64,000 nucleotides of DNA from Micromonospora sp. U21 (GCF_018070045.1 NZ_JAGPYK010000005.1:248001-312000); one strand, 5' to 3'; positions 7,699 to 17,504 are shown, numbered from the stretch's first letter. Notes: a model not told the origin generated them from the letters alone. Translations and numbers: made by a program.

Positions 7699-10600
7699 AT
7701 GATCCATAGACGAATGAGGCGGGTGCCCCTCTGGGCCGCCCTGGCCGCGCTGGTGGTGGGAGGGGCGGTCGGCGTACCGTCCCCGGCCCACGCCGACAGC
7801 CCGATCCTGCCGGGCAACGAGGGTGACGTCGGTGTCTACACCAACGGGCAGAACCACGCCATGGAGATCGGCGACCCGACCTACAGCAACGTCGGTGACG
7901 TCGCCAACCAGCTCAAGCCCGGTGTGCCGTTCACCGCGGGGAACATGCACCAGTCGATCTTCGAGAAGGATCTGGCCGCAGGCGGCACGGACTACTACCT
8001 CGACCGCGTTCTGGGCGTCCCCGGAACGCTTGGGTCGGCGGTGCTGATGACCCGCGGCCGCTCCCTCTACATGCGCGGCGCGAGCAACAACAACTTCACC
8101 ACCATGGGCTTCGCCGGCAGCGCCTACGTCGGCGGCCCCAACAACCTCGGCAACCTGTACACCGTCACGGTGCCCGGGCAGACCGTCACCGAGGTCAACG
8201 CCAACCGGTTCAACGCGCCCAGCCACGCGAAGAGCCGGTACACGATCGGGACCACCGGCGTCACCGCGAACCAGACCAAGTTCATCACCGAGGACAACGT
8301 CGCCGTCACCGCCCTCGACTTCGACAACCCCGGCGACGCACCGGCCACCTTCACCGTCCGCGCCGCCTCACCGCTGGCCACCCAGGCAGGGCCGGGCACC
8401 GCCACGCTGACCGGCACGCGCACCATCACCAGCGGCGCCAACAACGGGCTCATCGACACCGCGTGGGACTCGATCAAGGTCGACGTGACCGGTGCCGGCT
8501 TCAGTCGTACCGGAGCCAACCTGGACCGCGAGATCACCGTGCCGGCCGGCGGCTCGGTGTCGTTGTCGGTGGTCGGCGCCGTCTCCTCGGCCACGCTGAC
8601 CAACACGGTCAAGAGCTACCAGGAGTACGCCGAGATGTCGCCGGCCACGGCCGTGCGTACCGGCATCACCGCCTTCAACCGTCGCTGGGCGCAGGACGTG
8701 CCCTACATCGACGTGCCCGACCCGGCGCTGGAGAAGGCCATCGTCTACCGCTGGTGGGGCGAGCGGTACAACACCCTCGACGCCAACGCGCCCGGCCACG
8801 TCTACCAGTACCCCACGACGATCGAGGGGGTGAACCTCTACCAGAACGCCGTCGCGCTGACCCAGCCGATGCACCTGCAGGACACGAAGTGGCTGCGCAC
8901 GCCCTACCTGCCGTACGGCCAGGTGCTCAACATCGGGGAGCTGTCGGGTTCCTCGGCCTTCCTGGACAGCCCGGGGCACACGAGCTGGAACAACCACTAC
9001 TCGCAGTACCTCGGCACCGCCGGGCTCGAGGCCTACAACGTGCACGGCGGCGGCAAGGAGATCGCCCGGAAGTTCGCCCGCTACTTCGAGGGCGACGGCG
9101 TCGGTCAGCTCGAGCACTACGACGGCAACGACGACAAGCTCATCGCCTACGACACCAACTACATGCCGGGCAACGACGCCGACGCGATCACCTTCGGCTA
9201 CCCGAAGACCAACGCCGGCGCACCCGGCGCGCGCACCATCGAGCGCCCCGAGTCGGCGTACGTGTGGGGCGCGTTCGACGCCGCCCGCCAGCTCTACCAG
9301 CTCGCCGGCGCCGATCAGGGCAAGGTCGATGAGATGGCCGGCGGCGCCGACGCCATCCGCGCGGCGATCCTCGATCGGCTGTGGAGCCCCGACATGCGGA
9401 TGTTCCTCGCCGGCACGTCGCACGGCGCCACCAGCGCGGCCAGCGCCAACGGCCGGCCCAACCCGCTGCCCGAGTCGGCCCGCGACCTGATCCCGGCCCG
9501 GGAGTCGAACCTCTACGACGTCTACGCCGAGAACCTCATCCCGTTCGACCAGTGGCAGAACTACGTCGACGGCTACCGCTTCCTGACCTACGGCGACAAC
9601 TTCCCGATCTTCCCGTTCTACACCGCGAACCAGTACGACCGCACCGCGTACGGGATCGGTGGCTCCAACAACTTCTCCAACATCAACTTCACCGTGCAGT
9701 ACCGCGGTGTCCGCTCGGCCCTGCGCCACTACGACCCGGAGCAGAAGTACATAACCCCGGCGTACGCGAAGCGGCTGTTGGACTGGATGGCCTGGAGCAT
9801 CTACCCGAACGCGGACCTGCGCGCCCCGAACCAGGCGGAGTACTACTCCAACTGGAACCCGACCGCGAAGACCTACAACCGCAACAACCCGAACCACGTG
9901 ATGCTCGGCAACATGAACTACATCTTCGTCGAGGACATGGCCGGGCTCCAGCCACGCTCCGACGACAAGATCGAGCTGTCGCCCATCGCGTTCGGATACG
10001 ACCACTTCATGGCCAACAACCTGCGCTACCACGGGCAGGACGTCACCATCGTCTGGGACCCGGACGGCAGTAACTACGGCCTGGGCGCCGGCTACAGCCT
10101 GTTCCTGAACGGCGAGAAGAAGGTCAGCACCGACAAGCTCGGCAAGCTCACCTACGACCCGCGCACCAACCAGGTCCAGGCCGAGGCCGGCCTGAGCGTC
10201 ACGTTCACCGCGACGACCGGGGCCAACGTCCCGAGCGCGGTGGACACCCCGATCGAGGACACCCGCGTCGTCGAGTACCTGAAGACGGCCGGCATCGACC
10301 TCACCGAGGACGCGCCGAACCTGGCGGCGGGCGCCAACCTCAGCTCGTCGTACACCCAGCAGGGCGTGCGGCCCACGCCGTGGCGGCAGTTCCACACGCC
10401 CGGCTGGAGCGCCACCTCAATGAACCACACGCCCGGCGCCATCAAGGAGACCGAGCGGCCGGTGTCGCTCGCGGCCGTGACCGACGGCGTCACCGCCAAC
10501 GAGCCGTACTGGGGCAACTACGGCACGACCGACAAGAACGGTTACATCGAGCTGGACCTCGGCTCGGCCAAATCCTTCGACAACGTGCAGGTGTACGCGG

Positions 10601-12438
10601 TCAGCGACCGCCAGGCCGGTGGCTACCGCGAACCCGCTCGGTGGTGGGTGCAGGTGCCTGACGGCGACGGCGGCTGGAAGGAGGTACCGGGCCAGTTCAA
10701 GAACCCGACCGTCCCGTCGGCGAAGTTCAACGAGGCGCTGTTCGACACCGTGACGTCGAACAAGCTGCGCATCGCCTTCACCAACAACCCGACCTTCTAC
10801 ACGGCGATCTCCGAGATCCAGGTGTTCGACTCGGGACGTGACGTACCGGAGGTCTCCAACCAGGCGCCCGTGGTCACCGCCGCGCGCGACGGCTCGGCGG
10901 ACGGCAACCTGTCCACCATGCTGGTCGGCACGGTGTCCGACGACGGCATCCCCTACGACAGCGAGCTCACCTTCGGCTGGGAGACCGTCTCGGCTCCGCC
11001 CGGAGCGGGCGTCATCTTCTCCGATGCGAAGGCACTGACGACCCGGGTGACCGGCACGGTCGAGGGTGACTACGTGTTCCGGCTCTTCGCCAACGATGGC
11101 GAGAAGCGGTCGGAGGCGACCGTGGCGGTGACCCTCGCGAAGCGGGAGGTGGTCGCCGAGTTCGGCTCCTCCGCGACGATCAGCACCAGCGGCACCGCGT
11201 CGTGGGAGAACCACCAGCGGGTCAAGGAGAGCACCACCCCGAACAGCTCGAACCCGGGGGCCGGAAACGGCTGGGGCAACTGGGGCCAGCCGCAGAACGG
11301 CACCAGCCCGGAGCGGGAGGCGTGGATCCAGTACCGGTGGACCGCACCGGTGCGGCTGTCGTCGACCGACATCTACTGGTACGACGACAACGGTGGCACC
11401 CGCCGGCCCACGGGCACGACGTACGCGATCGAGACCTCCGCGGACGGCACCACCTGGACGCCGGTCACCCTCACCGGTGATTCGACGTACGCCGACGGGC
11501 TCGCCACCAACGCCTACAACCACTTCGACTTCCAACCCGTCACGACCAGCTATCTGCGCATCCGCATCTGGGGCCTGATGGGCAGCGGCGCGGGTACCGG
11601 TGTGCTGCGTTGGCGCGCCAACGGCGAGACCGTTGACTCGGTGCGTTCTCCGGTGCTCATCCGGACCGCCGTGGGCGATGTGCCCGCCCTGCCGAGCACG
11701 CTCGACGCGGTCTACGCCAGCGGCGCTCGCGGCACCGTCGCGTTCAACTGGCAGGAGATCACGCCGGCTATGGTCGCCGAGACCAACGTCGAACCATTCG
11801 TGGTCTACGGCACGAACGACGCGTACGGCCTGATCGCCGAGGCGCGCGTCTACGTGCGGCCCGAGACGGCCCCGGGCGGCATCTCGATCCAGGGCGCCGA
11901 GACGTTCGAGCGGTCCGTCGACGTGGGCGAGCTTCCCCACCTGCCGAGCAAGGTGGAGGTCTCCTACAACGACGGCTCTCGGGACAACCAGGCCATCGGT
12001 GTCAACTGGGAGTTCGACGAGGACATCGTCGACACCCCCGGTCGCTACACGATCATCGGCAACCTGATCCTGCCGGACTACGTCAGCGAGGCCGGCGCGA
12101 CGCGGACCACGCTGACTCTCACCGTGGGTGACCCGCCGGAAACCCCGACGTGGGACGTCGAGGTGCAGGCGCGCACGCAGTGCATCGGCACCAACGCCTA
12201 CGTCTCGGTCAACGCGCGCAACGCCGAGGACGTGCCGCTCACCATCGAGCTGGTCACGCCGTACGGGTCGCGCACGGTGTCCGGCGTCGCCCCGGGGAAG
12301 TCCGCGTACCAGGCGTTCACCACCCGAGCCAAGACGGTGCAGGCCGGAATCGCGACGGTGAAGGCCACCGGCAGCGTCGACGGCCAGCCGGTGACGGCGG
12401 AGTTCGAGGCGCCGTTCGGCGCGCTCAACTGCGGCTGA
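7699..12438 (+). CDS. secreted multi-domain (alpha/alpha)6-type glycosidase with discoidin and Ig-like modules
   Basis: A 1,579-residue exported enzyme. The start is fixed by AAGGAGG 8 nt upstream. A Sec signal peptide ends at AHA (residue 32). Then come an N-terminal beta-sandwich (about 35-320) and a helical catalytic region (about 330-850) resembling the MGH1-like/GH63-type barrel (WWGERYN, HTSWNNHY, YDTNYMPGND, YSNWNPTAK). C-terminal modules: a discoidin/F5-8C-like domain (about 872-1049), an Ig-like linker (about 1053-1150), a second discoidin-like domain (about 1154-1313), two Big_4-like Ig domains (about 1314-1478) and a terminal cysteine-bracketed domain (about 1488-1579) shared with the next protein. 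Position and partners parallel the GH121 beta-L-arabinobiosidase of Bifidobacterium, but I cannot assign the GH family from sequence alone. Confidence 0.7.
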   Translation: MIHRRMRRVPLWAALAALVVGGAVGVPSPAHADSPILPGNEGDVGVYTNGQNHAMEIGDPTYSNVGDVANQLKPGVPFTAGNMHQSIFEKDLAAGGTDYYLDRVLGVPGTLGSAVLMTRGRSLYMRGASNNNFTTMGFAGSAYVGGPNNLGNLYTVTVPGQTVTEVNANRFNAPSHAKSRYTIGTTGVTANQTKFITEDNVAVTALDFDNPGDAPATFTVRAASPLATQAGPGTATLTGTRTITSGANNGLIDTAWDSIKVDVTGAGFSRTGANLDREITVPAGGSVSLSVVGAVSSATLTNTVKSYQEYAEMSPATAVRTGITAFNRRWAQDVPYIDVPDPALEKAIVYRWWGERYNTLDANAPGHVYQYPTTIEGVNLYQNAVALTQPMHLQDTKWLRTPYLPYGQVLNIGELSGSSAFLDSPGHTSWNNHYSQYLGTAGLEAYNVHGGGKEIARKFARYFEGDGVGQLEHYDGNDDKLIAYDTNYMPGNDADAITFGYPKTNAGAPGARTIERPESAYVWGAFDAARQLYQLAGADQGKVDEMAGGADAIRAAILDRLWSPDMRMFLAGTSHGATSAASANGRPNPLPESARDLIPARESNLYDVYAENLIPFDQWQNYVDGYRFLTYGDNFPIFPFYTANQYDRTAYGIGGSNNFSNINFTVQYRGVRSALRHYDPEQKYITPAYAKRLLDWMAWSIYPNADLRAPNQAEYYSNWNPTAKTYNRNNPNHVMLGNMNYIFVEDMAGLQPRSDDKIELSPIAFGYDHFMANNLRYHGQDVTIVWDPDGSNYGLGAGYSLFLNGEKKVSTDKLGKLTYDPRTNQVQAEAGLSVTFTATTGANVPSAVDTPIEDTRVVEYLKTAGIDLTEDAPNLAAGANLSSSYTQQGVRPTPWRQFHTPGWSATSMNHTPGAIKETERPVSLAAVTDGVTANEPYWGNYGTTDKNGYIELDLGSAKSFDNVQVYAVSDRQAGGYREPARWWVQVPDGDGGWKEVPGQFKNPTVPSAKFNEALFDTVTSNKLRIAFTNNPTFYTAISEIQVFDSGRDVPEVSNQAPVVTAARDGSADGNLSTMLVGTVSDDGIPYDSELTFGWETVSAPPGAGVIFSDAKALTTRVTGTVEGDYVFRLFANDGEKRSEATVAVTLAKREVVAEFGSSATISTSGTASWENHQRVKESTTPNSSNPGAGNGWGNWGQPQNGTSPEREAWIQYRWTAPVRLSSTDIYWYDDNGGTRRPTGTTYAIETSADGTTWTPVTLTGDSTYADGLATNAYNHFDFQPVTTSYLRIRIWGLMGSGAGTGVLRWRANGETVDSVRSPVLIRTAVGDVPALPSTLDAVYASGARGTVAFNWQEITPAMVAETNVEPFVVYGTNDAYGLIAEARVYVRPETAPGGISIQGAETFERSVDVGELPHLPSKVEVSYNDGSRDNQAIGVNWEFDEDIVDTPGRYTIIGNLILPDYVSEAGATRTTLTLTVGDPPETPTWDVEVQARTQCIGTNAYVSVNARNAEDVPLTIELVTPYGSRTVSGVAPGKSAYQAFTTRAKTVQAGIATVKATGSVDGQPVTAEFEAPFGALNCG

Positions 12439-12444
12439 CCCTTC

Positions 12445-12477
12445 GTGGTGGGGGCGCCGCACCGGCGCCGCCACCAC
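12445..12477 (+). terminator. hairpin between glycosidase genes
   Basis: A 14-bp G+C-rich stem with one mismatch and a GCACC loop follows the stop at 12438. There is no U-tract, so it could be a terminator or a stabilising/attenuating hairpin before the GH43 gene. Confidence 0.5.
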
Positions 12478-12506
12478 CTCCGGACAACAGTGAGGAGATC
12501 GCCACC

Positions 12507-15500
12507 GTGAACACCACCGTGGTGCGCGGCGCCGCCCCACCAACCCGCCGGCCGGTGCGCCGGGTCCGCAGCGCGGTCGCCGCGGCGGCGGTCGCCGGGC
12601 TCGTCGCCGCCGGCCTGGTCGGGGTCGCCGCGCCGGCGCACGCCGCCGATTCGTACACCTTCACCAACACCGTCAATCCCATCCTCGGCGACGGCAGCTA
12701 CTACTCGGCCGATCCGGCGCCGGTCGTCGTGCCCGCCGGCGCTCCCGGCCACGACAGTGGCAGGGACCAGCTCCACATCTACACCGGGCACGACCAGGCC
12801 GGGCCGTCCACCAACGACTTCATCATGAACGAGTGGGGCGCCTTCCGGACCACGGACGTCGAGGCGGGGGAGTGGACCCACTACCCGTCGCTGATGCGCC
12901 CGGAGCAGGTCTTCGCCTGGGCGACACCGGGGCGCGCGTACGCCGGTCAGGTCGTCCGGGGCGTGGACGGCCGCTACTACTGGTACGTACCGATCAACGA
13001 ACGGGACAGCCCGGCGTCCGACAAGTTCGCGATCGGCGTGGCCGTCTCGGACAGCCCGACCGGCCCGTGGACCGACCACGCGGGCGGGCCGATCATCTCC
13101 CAGCGGGTGCCGACGCCCAACACCATCCACAACATCGACCCGACGATCCTCGTCGACGGCACGGCCCCGAACCAGCGGGTGTACCTCTGGTGGGGCTCGT
13201 TCAGCCAGCTGCGGATGATCGAGCTCCAGCAGGACATGAGGACCCCGGTCACCACCCAGCGCTCGGTCACCGGCCTGACGGGCTTCTTCGAGGCGGCCTG
13301 GGCCTTCAAGCGCAACGGCACCTACTACATGGCGTACGCCGGGAACAACGCCGGCCCGACCTCGCAGTGCACCCCGGCGAACTACCACGCCTGCATCGCG
13401 TACGCGACGGCGTCGTCGCCGGAGGGGCCGTGGACCTACCGGGGCACCATCCTCCGGCCGGTCTCCTCGACGACGAGCCACCCGGGCATCCTGGAGTTCG
13501 ACGGCAGGTGGTACATGGCGTACCACACGGCCGACGCCGCGGGCGGCGGCCATTTCCGCCGGTCGGTGGCGATCGACCCGGTCGAGTGGGACGACACGCA
13601 GAGCCCGCCGAGGCTGAAGCCCGTGACGCCGACGCCGGTCAGGGGACCCGACCGCACCCCGCGGGCGAACATCGCCCAGGCGGCGACGGTCACCGTCTCC
13701 AACCAGCCGGTGCCGACGCAGTACTGGGTGAAGGCGCTCAACGACGAGATCGTCCGGTCGAACCCGTTGCCACCGGACATGTGGGGGACCTGGACCGGCA
13801 ACAACCCGCCCCAGCAGTGGGTGCAGTACACGTGGGACCAGCCGATGCGGATCTCCGGTTCGCAGATCGACTTCTGGAACGACCAGCCGCAGGGCACCGG
13901 CGCGGGCGTCGCCGCCCCCGCTCGCTGGCGCATCCAGTACTGGAATCTCGGCAGCGGTCAGTGGGCCGACGTGCCGAGTCCGAGCGGCTTCCCGACCGGC
14001 ACACAGGGCTTCCAGACCACCTCGTTCGACCCGGTGACCACCACGCAGGTTCGCGCGGTGTTCGACGCGTCGACCAACGGCAGCACCTACTCGGGCGTGG
14101 CGGTCGAGGAGTGGAAGATCCTCGCCGCTCAGCCGGAGTCCGTCAGCCCGCCGGCTATCACGGTGGAGGTGGGGGAGACCGAGCTGCCCGACGGTCTGCC
14201 GGTGTCGTTCGGCGCCGAGACGCTGCGGGTGCCGGTCTACTGGGACCCGGTAACGCCGCAGGACGTCGCGACGCCCGGGACGTTCACGATCCACGGCAGC
14301 GTGCTCGGCTACGCCGCCGGTCGCGTCTTCGCGCAGGTCCGGGTCATCTCGCCGGAGGACACCGAGGGCGACGAGACCCCGCCGACGCTGACGCTCACGC
14401 CCAGCGGCAGCGCCGGCACGGCCGGCTGGTTCCGGTCCGCGGTGCGCGTGCGCATCGCCGGCGTCGACGACCGGGGCGGCCGGATGAGCATCCAGTCGCG
14501 GGTGGACGACGGCGAGCCGGTCGTCGCGAACGCCGTACGGTCACTGGACGCCAACGTCTCCGGGGACGGCCAGCACACCGTCACGGCGACCGCGACCGAC
14601 CGGGCGGGCAACACCTCGGAGCCCGCGAGCCTGGCCGTCCGCATCGACGCCACGGCGCCGGTCAGCACGGCGACCGTGAGCAGCGCCACCCGGGCGGTCA
14701 CGGTGACCGCGAACGACGCCACCTCCGGGGTCGCCCGTGTCGAGTACGCCATCGACGTCGGAGCGTGGACCGCCTACAGCGGGGCCATCGCGGTGCCCGA
14801 CCCCAACCGGCACACCGTGTCGTTCCGTGCCCTCGACGCGGCCGGGAACCTGGAGACCGCGAAGACGGTCACCGTCCCGGCGGACCTGTCGGGGCCACTG
14901 ACCGGCAACATCGGGCCCATCGCGACCCCGACCGCCTCCTACACGGCGGGGTGGAACAGCGTCGCCGCCCTCCACGACGGTGCCGACCCGGCGAACCCGA
15001 GCCAGGCGCAGGTCTGGGGCACCTGGTCCGGCAACCGTCCGGCCACCCAGTGGGTCCAGTACGACTGGACGCGACCGGTGCGCATCACCGGCACGGAGTT
15101 GAAGTTCTGGCGGGACTCCGACCGCGGCACCGGCGACGGCGTCGCCGAACCCGACGGGTGGGTGCTGCAGTACTGGGACGAGGGGACCTCGGCCTGGCGT
15201 GACGTGACCGGCGCATCCGCCTACGGCACGAGCACCACCGCGTTCAACACCGTCACCTTCGATCCGGTCACCACGCCCCGGGTGCGGGCGACGATCCGGG
15301 CCAACGGGAACGGCACCACGTACTCCGCGGTCGCGATCACCGAGTGGCGGGTCGTCGCCGACGACCCGGGCGCCCAACCCGCGTTGCCCGTCGCGGTCAG
15401 CGCGCAGGCGCGGTGCGTCGGCGGTAAGGCGTATGTCGCCGTGCAGGCGCGCAACGAGCACGACGCGCCGGTGGACATCGTCCTGGAGACGGCGTACGGC

Positions 15501-15692
15501 GAGCGTTCCATCGCCAACGTGGCACCCGGTGCGAACGCCTACCAGTCGTTCGCCACCCGGACGTCCTCGGTGCCGGCGGGCTCGGCGACCGTCCGGGCCA
15601 CCGGGCCCATCAACGGTGCGGACGTGACGACCGTCCGCACCGCAGACCACGCCGGTGCCGATTGTGCCGGCGATCCCCGTCAGGCCCCGTAA
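12507..15692 (+). CDS. secreted GH43 glycosidase with discoidin and Ig-like modules
   Basis: A 1,061-residue exported enzyme. GAGGAG at 12492-12497 precedes the GTG start. The signal peptide ends near residue 46 (PAHAA). The five-bladed GH43 propeller spans about 48-385 and the expected acidic triad is visible: D69 (SADP, general base), D211 (NIDPTIL, pKa modulator) and E262 (FFEAAW, general acid). Next come a discoidin-like domain (about 386-540), a Big_4-like domain (about 543-616), two Ig/OmpL47-like domains (about 622-796), a second discoidin-like domain (about 799-950) and a C-terminal cysteine-bracketed domain (about 962-1055) like that of the preceding enzyme. GH43 enzymes are usually arabinofuranosidases, arabinanases or xylosidases; neighbours favour alpha-L-arabinofuranosidase, as in HypAA of Bifidobacterium. 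Confidence 0.85.
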   Translation: MNTTVVRGAAPPTRRPVRRVRSAVAAAAVAGLVAAGLVGVAAPAHAADSYTFTNTVNPILGDGSYYSADPAPVVVPAGAPGHDSGRDQLHIYTGHDQAGPSTNDFIMNEWGAFRTTDVEAGEWTHYPSLMRPEQVFAWATPGRAYAGQVVRGVDGRYYWYVPINERDSPASDKFAIGVAVSDSPTGPWTDHAGGPIISQRVPTPNTIHNIDPTILVDGTAPNQRVYLWWGSFSQLRMIELQQDMRTPVTTQRSVTGLTGFFEAAWAFKRNGTYYMAYAGNNAGPTSQCTPANYHACIAYATASSPEGPWTYRGTILRPVSSTTSHPGILEFDGRWYMAYHTADAAGGGHFRRSVAIDPVEWDDTQSPPRLKPVTPTPVRGPDRTPRANIAQAATVTVSNQPVPTQYWVKALNDEIVRSNPLPPDMWGTWTGNNPPQQWVQYTWDQPMRISGSQIDFWNDQPQGTGAGVAAPARWRIQYWNLGSGQWADVPSPSGFPTGTQGFQTTSFDPVTTTQVRAVFDASTNGSTYSGVAVEEWKILAAQPESVSPPAITVEVGETELPDGLPVSFGAETLRVPVYWDPVTPQDVATPGTFTIHGSVLGYAAGRVFAQVRVISPEDTEGDETPPTLTLTPSGSAGTAGWFRSAVRVRIAGVDDRGGRMSIQSRVDDGEPVVANAVRSLDANVSGDGQHTVTATATDRAGNTSEPASLAVRIDATAPVSTATVSSATRAVTVTANDATSGVARVEYAIDVGAWTAYSGAIAVPDPNRHTVSFRALDAAGNLETAKTVTVPADLSGPLTGNIGPIATPTASYTAGWNSVAALHDGADPANPSQAQVWGTWSGNRPATQWVQYDWTRPVRITGTELKFWRDSDRGTGDGVAEPDGWVLQYWDEGTSAWRDVTGASAYGTSTTAFNTVTFDPVTTPRVRATIRANGNGTTYSAVAITEWRVVADDPGAQPALPVAVSAQARCVGGKAYVAVQARNEHDAPVDIVLETAYGERSIANVAPGANAYQSFATRTSSVPAGSATVRATGPINGADVTTVRTADHAGADCAGDPRQAP

Positions 15693-15716
15693 CCACTAGT
15701 GATGATGGAGCAGCAG

Positions 15717-16349
15717 ATGAACACAGGGAACCGTAGACGGTTGCTCGCGGCCGGTGCCGCGGGTGCGGTGCTGGTCGGGACGGTGGCGTTGCAGGCGCCG
15801 GTCCAGGCCGACCCGGGCGACAGCGCCGACGTGCGGGTGACGGTCGACATCGAGGAGATCGCCGAACCCGGCGTGCTCGCCATGTCGATCGCCGGCAACT
15901 CCGTCGCGCTGTCCGAGGACGGCTCGACCCTGCTGGTCCGTCAGTTCGTCGGTAGTTTGCCGACGGTGACGGTCACCGACACCCGTACGGCCGAGGAGGT
16001 GCCCGACAACGCCGCATGGGCCGTGCTGGGTAGCGCCACCGACTTCGTCGGCGGCGCTACCCAGGCGCCGATCAGCGCCGGCCATCTCGGCTGGAAGCCG
16101 CGCCTTCTCGACGGCGGTGACACCGGACTGGTCACCGAGGGCGAGGAGGTGGTGACCGTCCTGGACGAGCCGACCCAGCCCGGCAACAACGTGGGCCTGG
16201 TCGACCAGGAGCTGCTGGTGTCGACGTTCGACTCCGAGGCGGTCACCGGCGACGCGTACTCCGTGGACGCCGACCTGTACCTGCGGACCCCGGCGGAGGT
16301 CGCCGCCGGCTCGTACACCTCGACGTTGACCCTCTCCCTGTTCGAGTGA
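15717..16349 (+). CDS. secreted WxL-like surface protein
   Basis: A 210-residue exported protein: basic n-region, hydrophobic core and AxA-type cleavage near QADPG (about residue 27). The mature part is beta-rich and ends in a pattern like WxL domains (AAWAVLGS near the middle, HLGWKPRLL, and a terminal GSYTSTLTLSLFE). ATG 15717 is chosen over the upstream GTG 15699 and ATGs at 15702 and 15705 because GGAG at 15707-15710 lies 6 nt before it. The next gene encodes a DUF916 protein, the partner of WxL proteins in Gram-positive bacteria, where such pairs bind peptidoglycan non-covalently. Role here: possibly surface attachment of, or substrate binding for, the secreted glycosidases. Family placement is by pattern only. 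Confidence 0.55.
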   Translation: MNTGNRRRLLAAGAAGAVLVGTVALQAPVQADPGDSADVRVTVDIEEIAEPGVLAMSIAGNSVALSEDGSTLLVRQFVGSLPTVTVTDTRTAEEVPDNAAWAVLGSATDFVGGATQAPISAGHLGWKPRLLDGGDTGLVTEGEEVVTVLDEPTQPGNNVGLVDQELLVSTFDSEAVTGDAYSVDADLYLRTPAEVAAGSYTSTLTLSLFE

Positions 16350-16355
16350 CGCACG

Positions 16356-16385
16356 GGTGGGGGCCGCGTCGCCGTGGCCCCCACC
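16356..16385 (+). terminator. short hairpin between the WxL-like and DUF916 genes
   Basis: A perfect 10-bp stem (GGTGGGGGCC with its complement) with a 10-nt loop just after the stop at 16349. It could trim read-through and set the ratio of the two surface proteins. Confidence 0.45.
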
Positions 16386-16413
16386 GTCACATCCCTCCGT
16401 CGAAGGACCCGCG

Positions 16414-17475
16414 ATGATCCGGACCTTGCCGCGGACGCCGCCGCGACTGCTCGCCGTGCTGGCCGCAGTGTTCGTCACCGTGTCGATCGCACCCGCCACC
16501 GCCGTGGCGGAGCCAACCAGCCCGACGCTGACCTGGGCGGTCCAACCGGCCAACCAGCAGGGGCCGGACGGCCGCCGATGGGTCGAGCGCACGCTCGACC
16601 CGGGCCAGGTGGTGACCGAGCACCTGGCCGTGCGGAACCTCAGCGACGGCGCGGTGGTCTTCGCGCTGAAGGCGGCCGACGGCTACCTCACCGACAAGGG
16701 GCGCTTCAACATGCTCCCCTCCAACCGTGAGTCGACGGACGGTGGCACCTGGATCAGGGTGCAGGAGACGGTCAGCGTCGGGCCCAACCAGACGAAGGTG
16801 GTGCCGTTCACCATCACCGCGCCCAACGACGCCACGCCGGGAGACCACCCGGCCGGCATCGCGGCGGCGGTCACGAGCGCGGGAGGCACGGTCGCCGTCG
16901 AGAGCCGGGTCGGGTTCCGGGTCATGCTGCGGGCCAGCGGTACGGTCACCGGGTCCCTGGCGATCAGCGGGCTGACCGCCAGGTACGAGCGCTCGTGGAA
17001 CCCCTTCTCGGCCGGCACCGTCCACCTCAGATACACCACGACGAACGACGGCAACGTCGCGGTGACCGGCACCGGCCGGACGGCCGCCACCGGTCCGCTC
17101 GGGCTGGCCGTACGGCGAACCGCGACGACCGTCGAGGAGACGCTTCCTGGGGGCACCCGGGAGGTCGGCGCCCACCTCGACGGGGTCTGGGCGCTGGGCC
17201 GACTCCAGACGCGCGTCGACCTCACCCCGGCCATCCTCAGCGGTGACCCGGCCGGCGCCGAGATCAAGCCCGCCACCGCCACCGTCACGATCTGGGCACT
17301 GCCATGGCCGCAACTGGCCCTCGCCGCCGCGCTCGCAGCCCTCGCCCTCGCCATCCGAAACACCGTCCGCCGACGCCGGCGGCGAATCGCGCAGCTGCTC
17401 GCCGACGCCCGGAACGAGGGCCGGGCGGAAGCCCGGACGTCGGCCCTGGCTGGCAACGCGCCGCAGTCCTCCTAA
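16414..17475 (+). CDS. DUF916 (WxL-interacting type) membrane-anchored surface protein
   Basis: A 353-residue protein with a signal peptide (cleavage near AVAEP, about residue 30), a DUF916-type Ig-like domain and a C-terminal anchor. Diagnostic segments are LDPGQVVTEHLAVRNLSD, the ML(P)xxxESTDGGTWI stretch and ITAPNDATPGDHPAGIAAAV. A second beta domain follows (about 185-300), then one membrane helix (about 302-325) and an Arg-rich cytoplasmic tail. GAAGGA at 16402-16407 supports ATG 16414. In Firmicutes DUF916 proteins bind both peptidoglycan and WxL proteins; the 210-aa WxL-like protein immediately upstream is the natural partner. Placement inside a glycan-degradation locus suggests a cell-surface role in substrate capture (inference). 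Confidence 0.75.
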   Translation: MIRTLPRTPPRLLAVLAAVFVTVSIAPATAVAEPTSPTLTWAVQPANQQGPDGRRWVERTLDPGQVVTEHLAVRNLSDGAVVFALKAADGYLTDKGRFNMLPSNRESTDGGTWIRVQETVSVGPNQTKVVPFTITAPNDATPGDHPAGIAAAVTSAGGTVAVESRVGFRVMLRASGTVTGSLAISGLTARYERSWNPFSAGTVHLRYTTTNDGNVAVTGTGRTAATGPLGLAVRRTATTVEETLPGGTREVGAHLDGVWALGRLQTRVDLTPAILSGDPAGAEIKPATATVTIWALPWPQLALAAALAALALAIRNTVRRRRRRIAQLLADARNEGRAEARTSALAGNAPQSS

Positions 17476-17504
17476 TTTCCCCCCGCCCGAAAGGACGATC
17501 CGCA

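Noticed and set aside
8368..10395. Long antisense frame within the 1,579-aa glycosidase gene
   Set aside because: Shadow frame; low-complexity valine/arginine/glycine composition.
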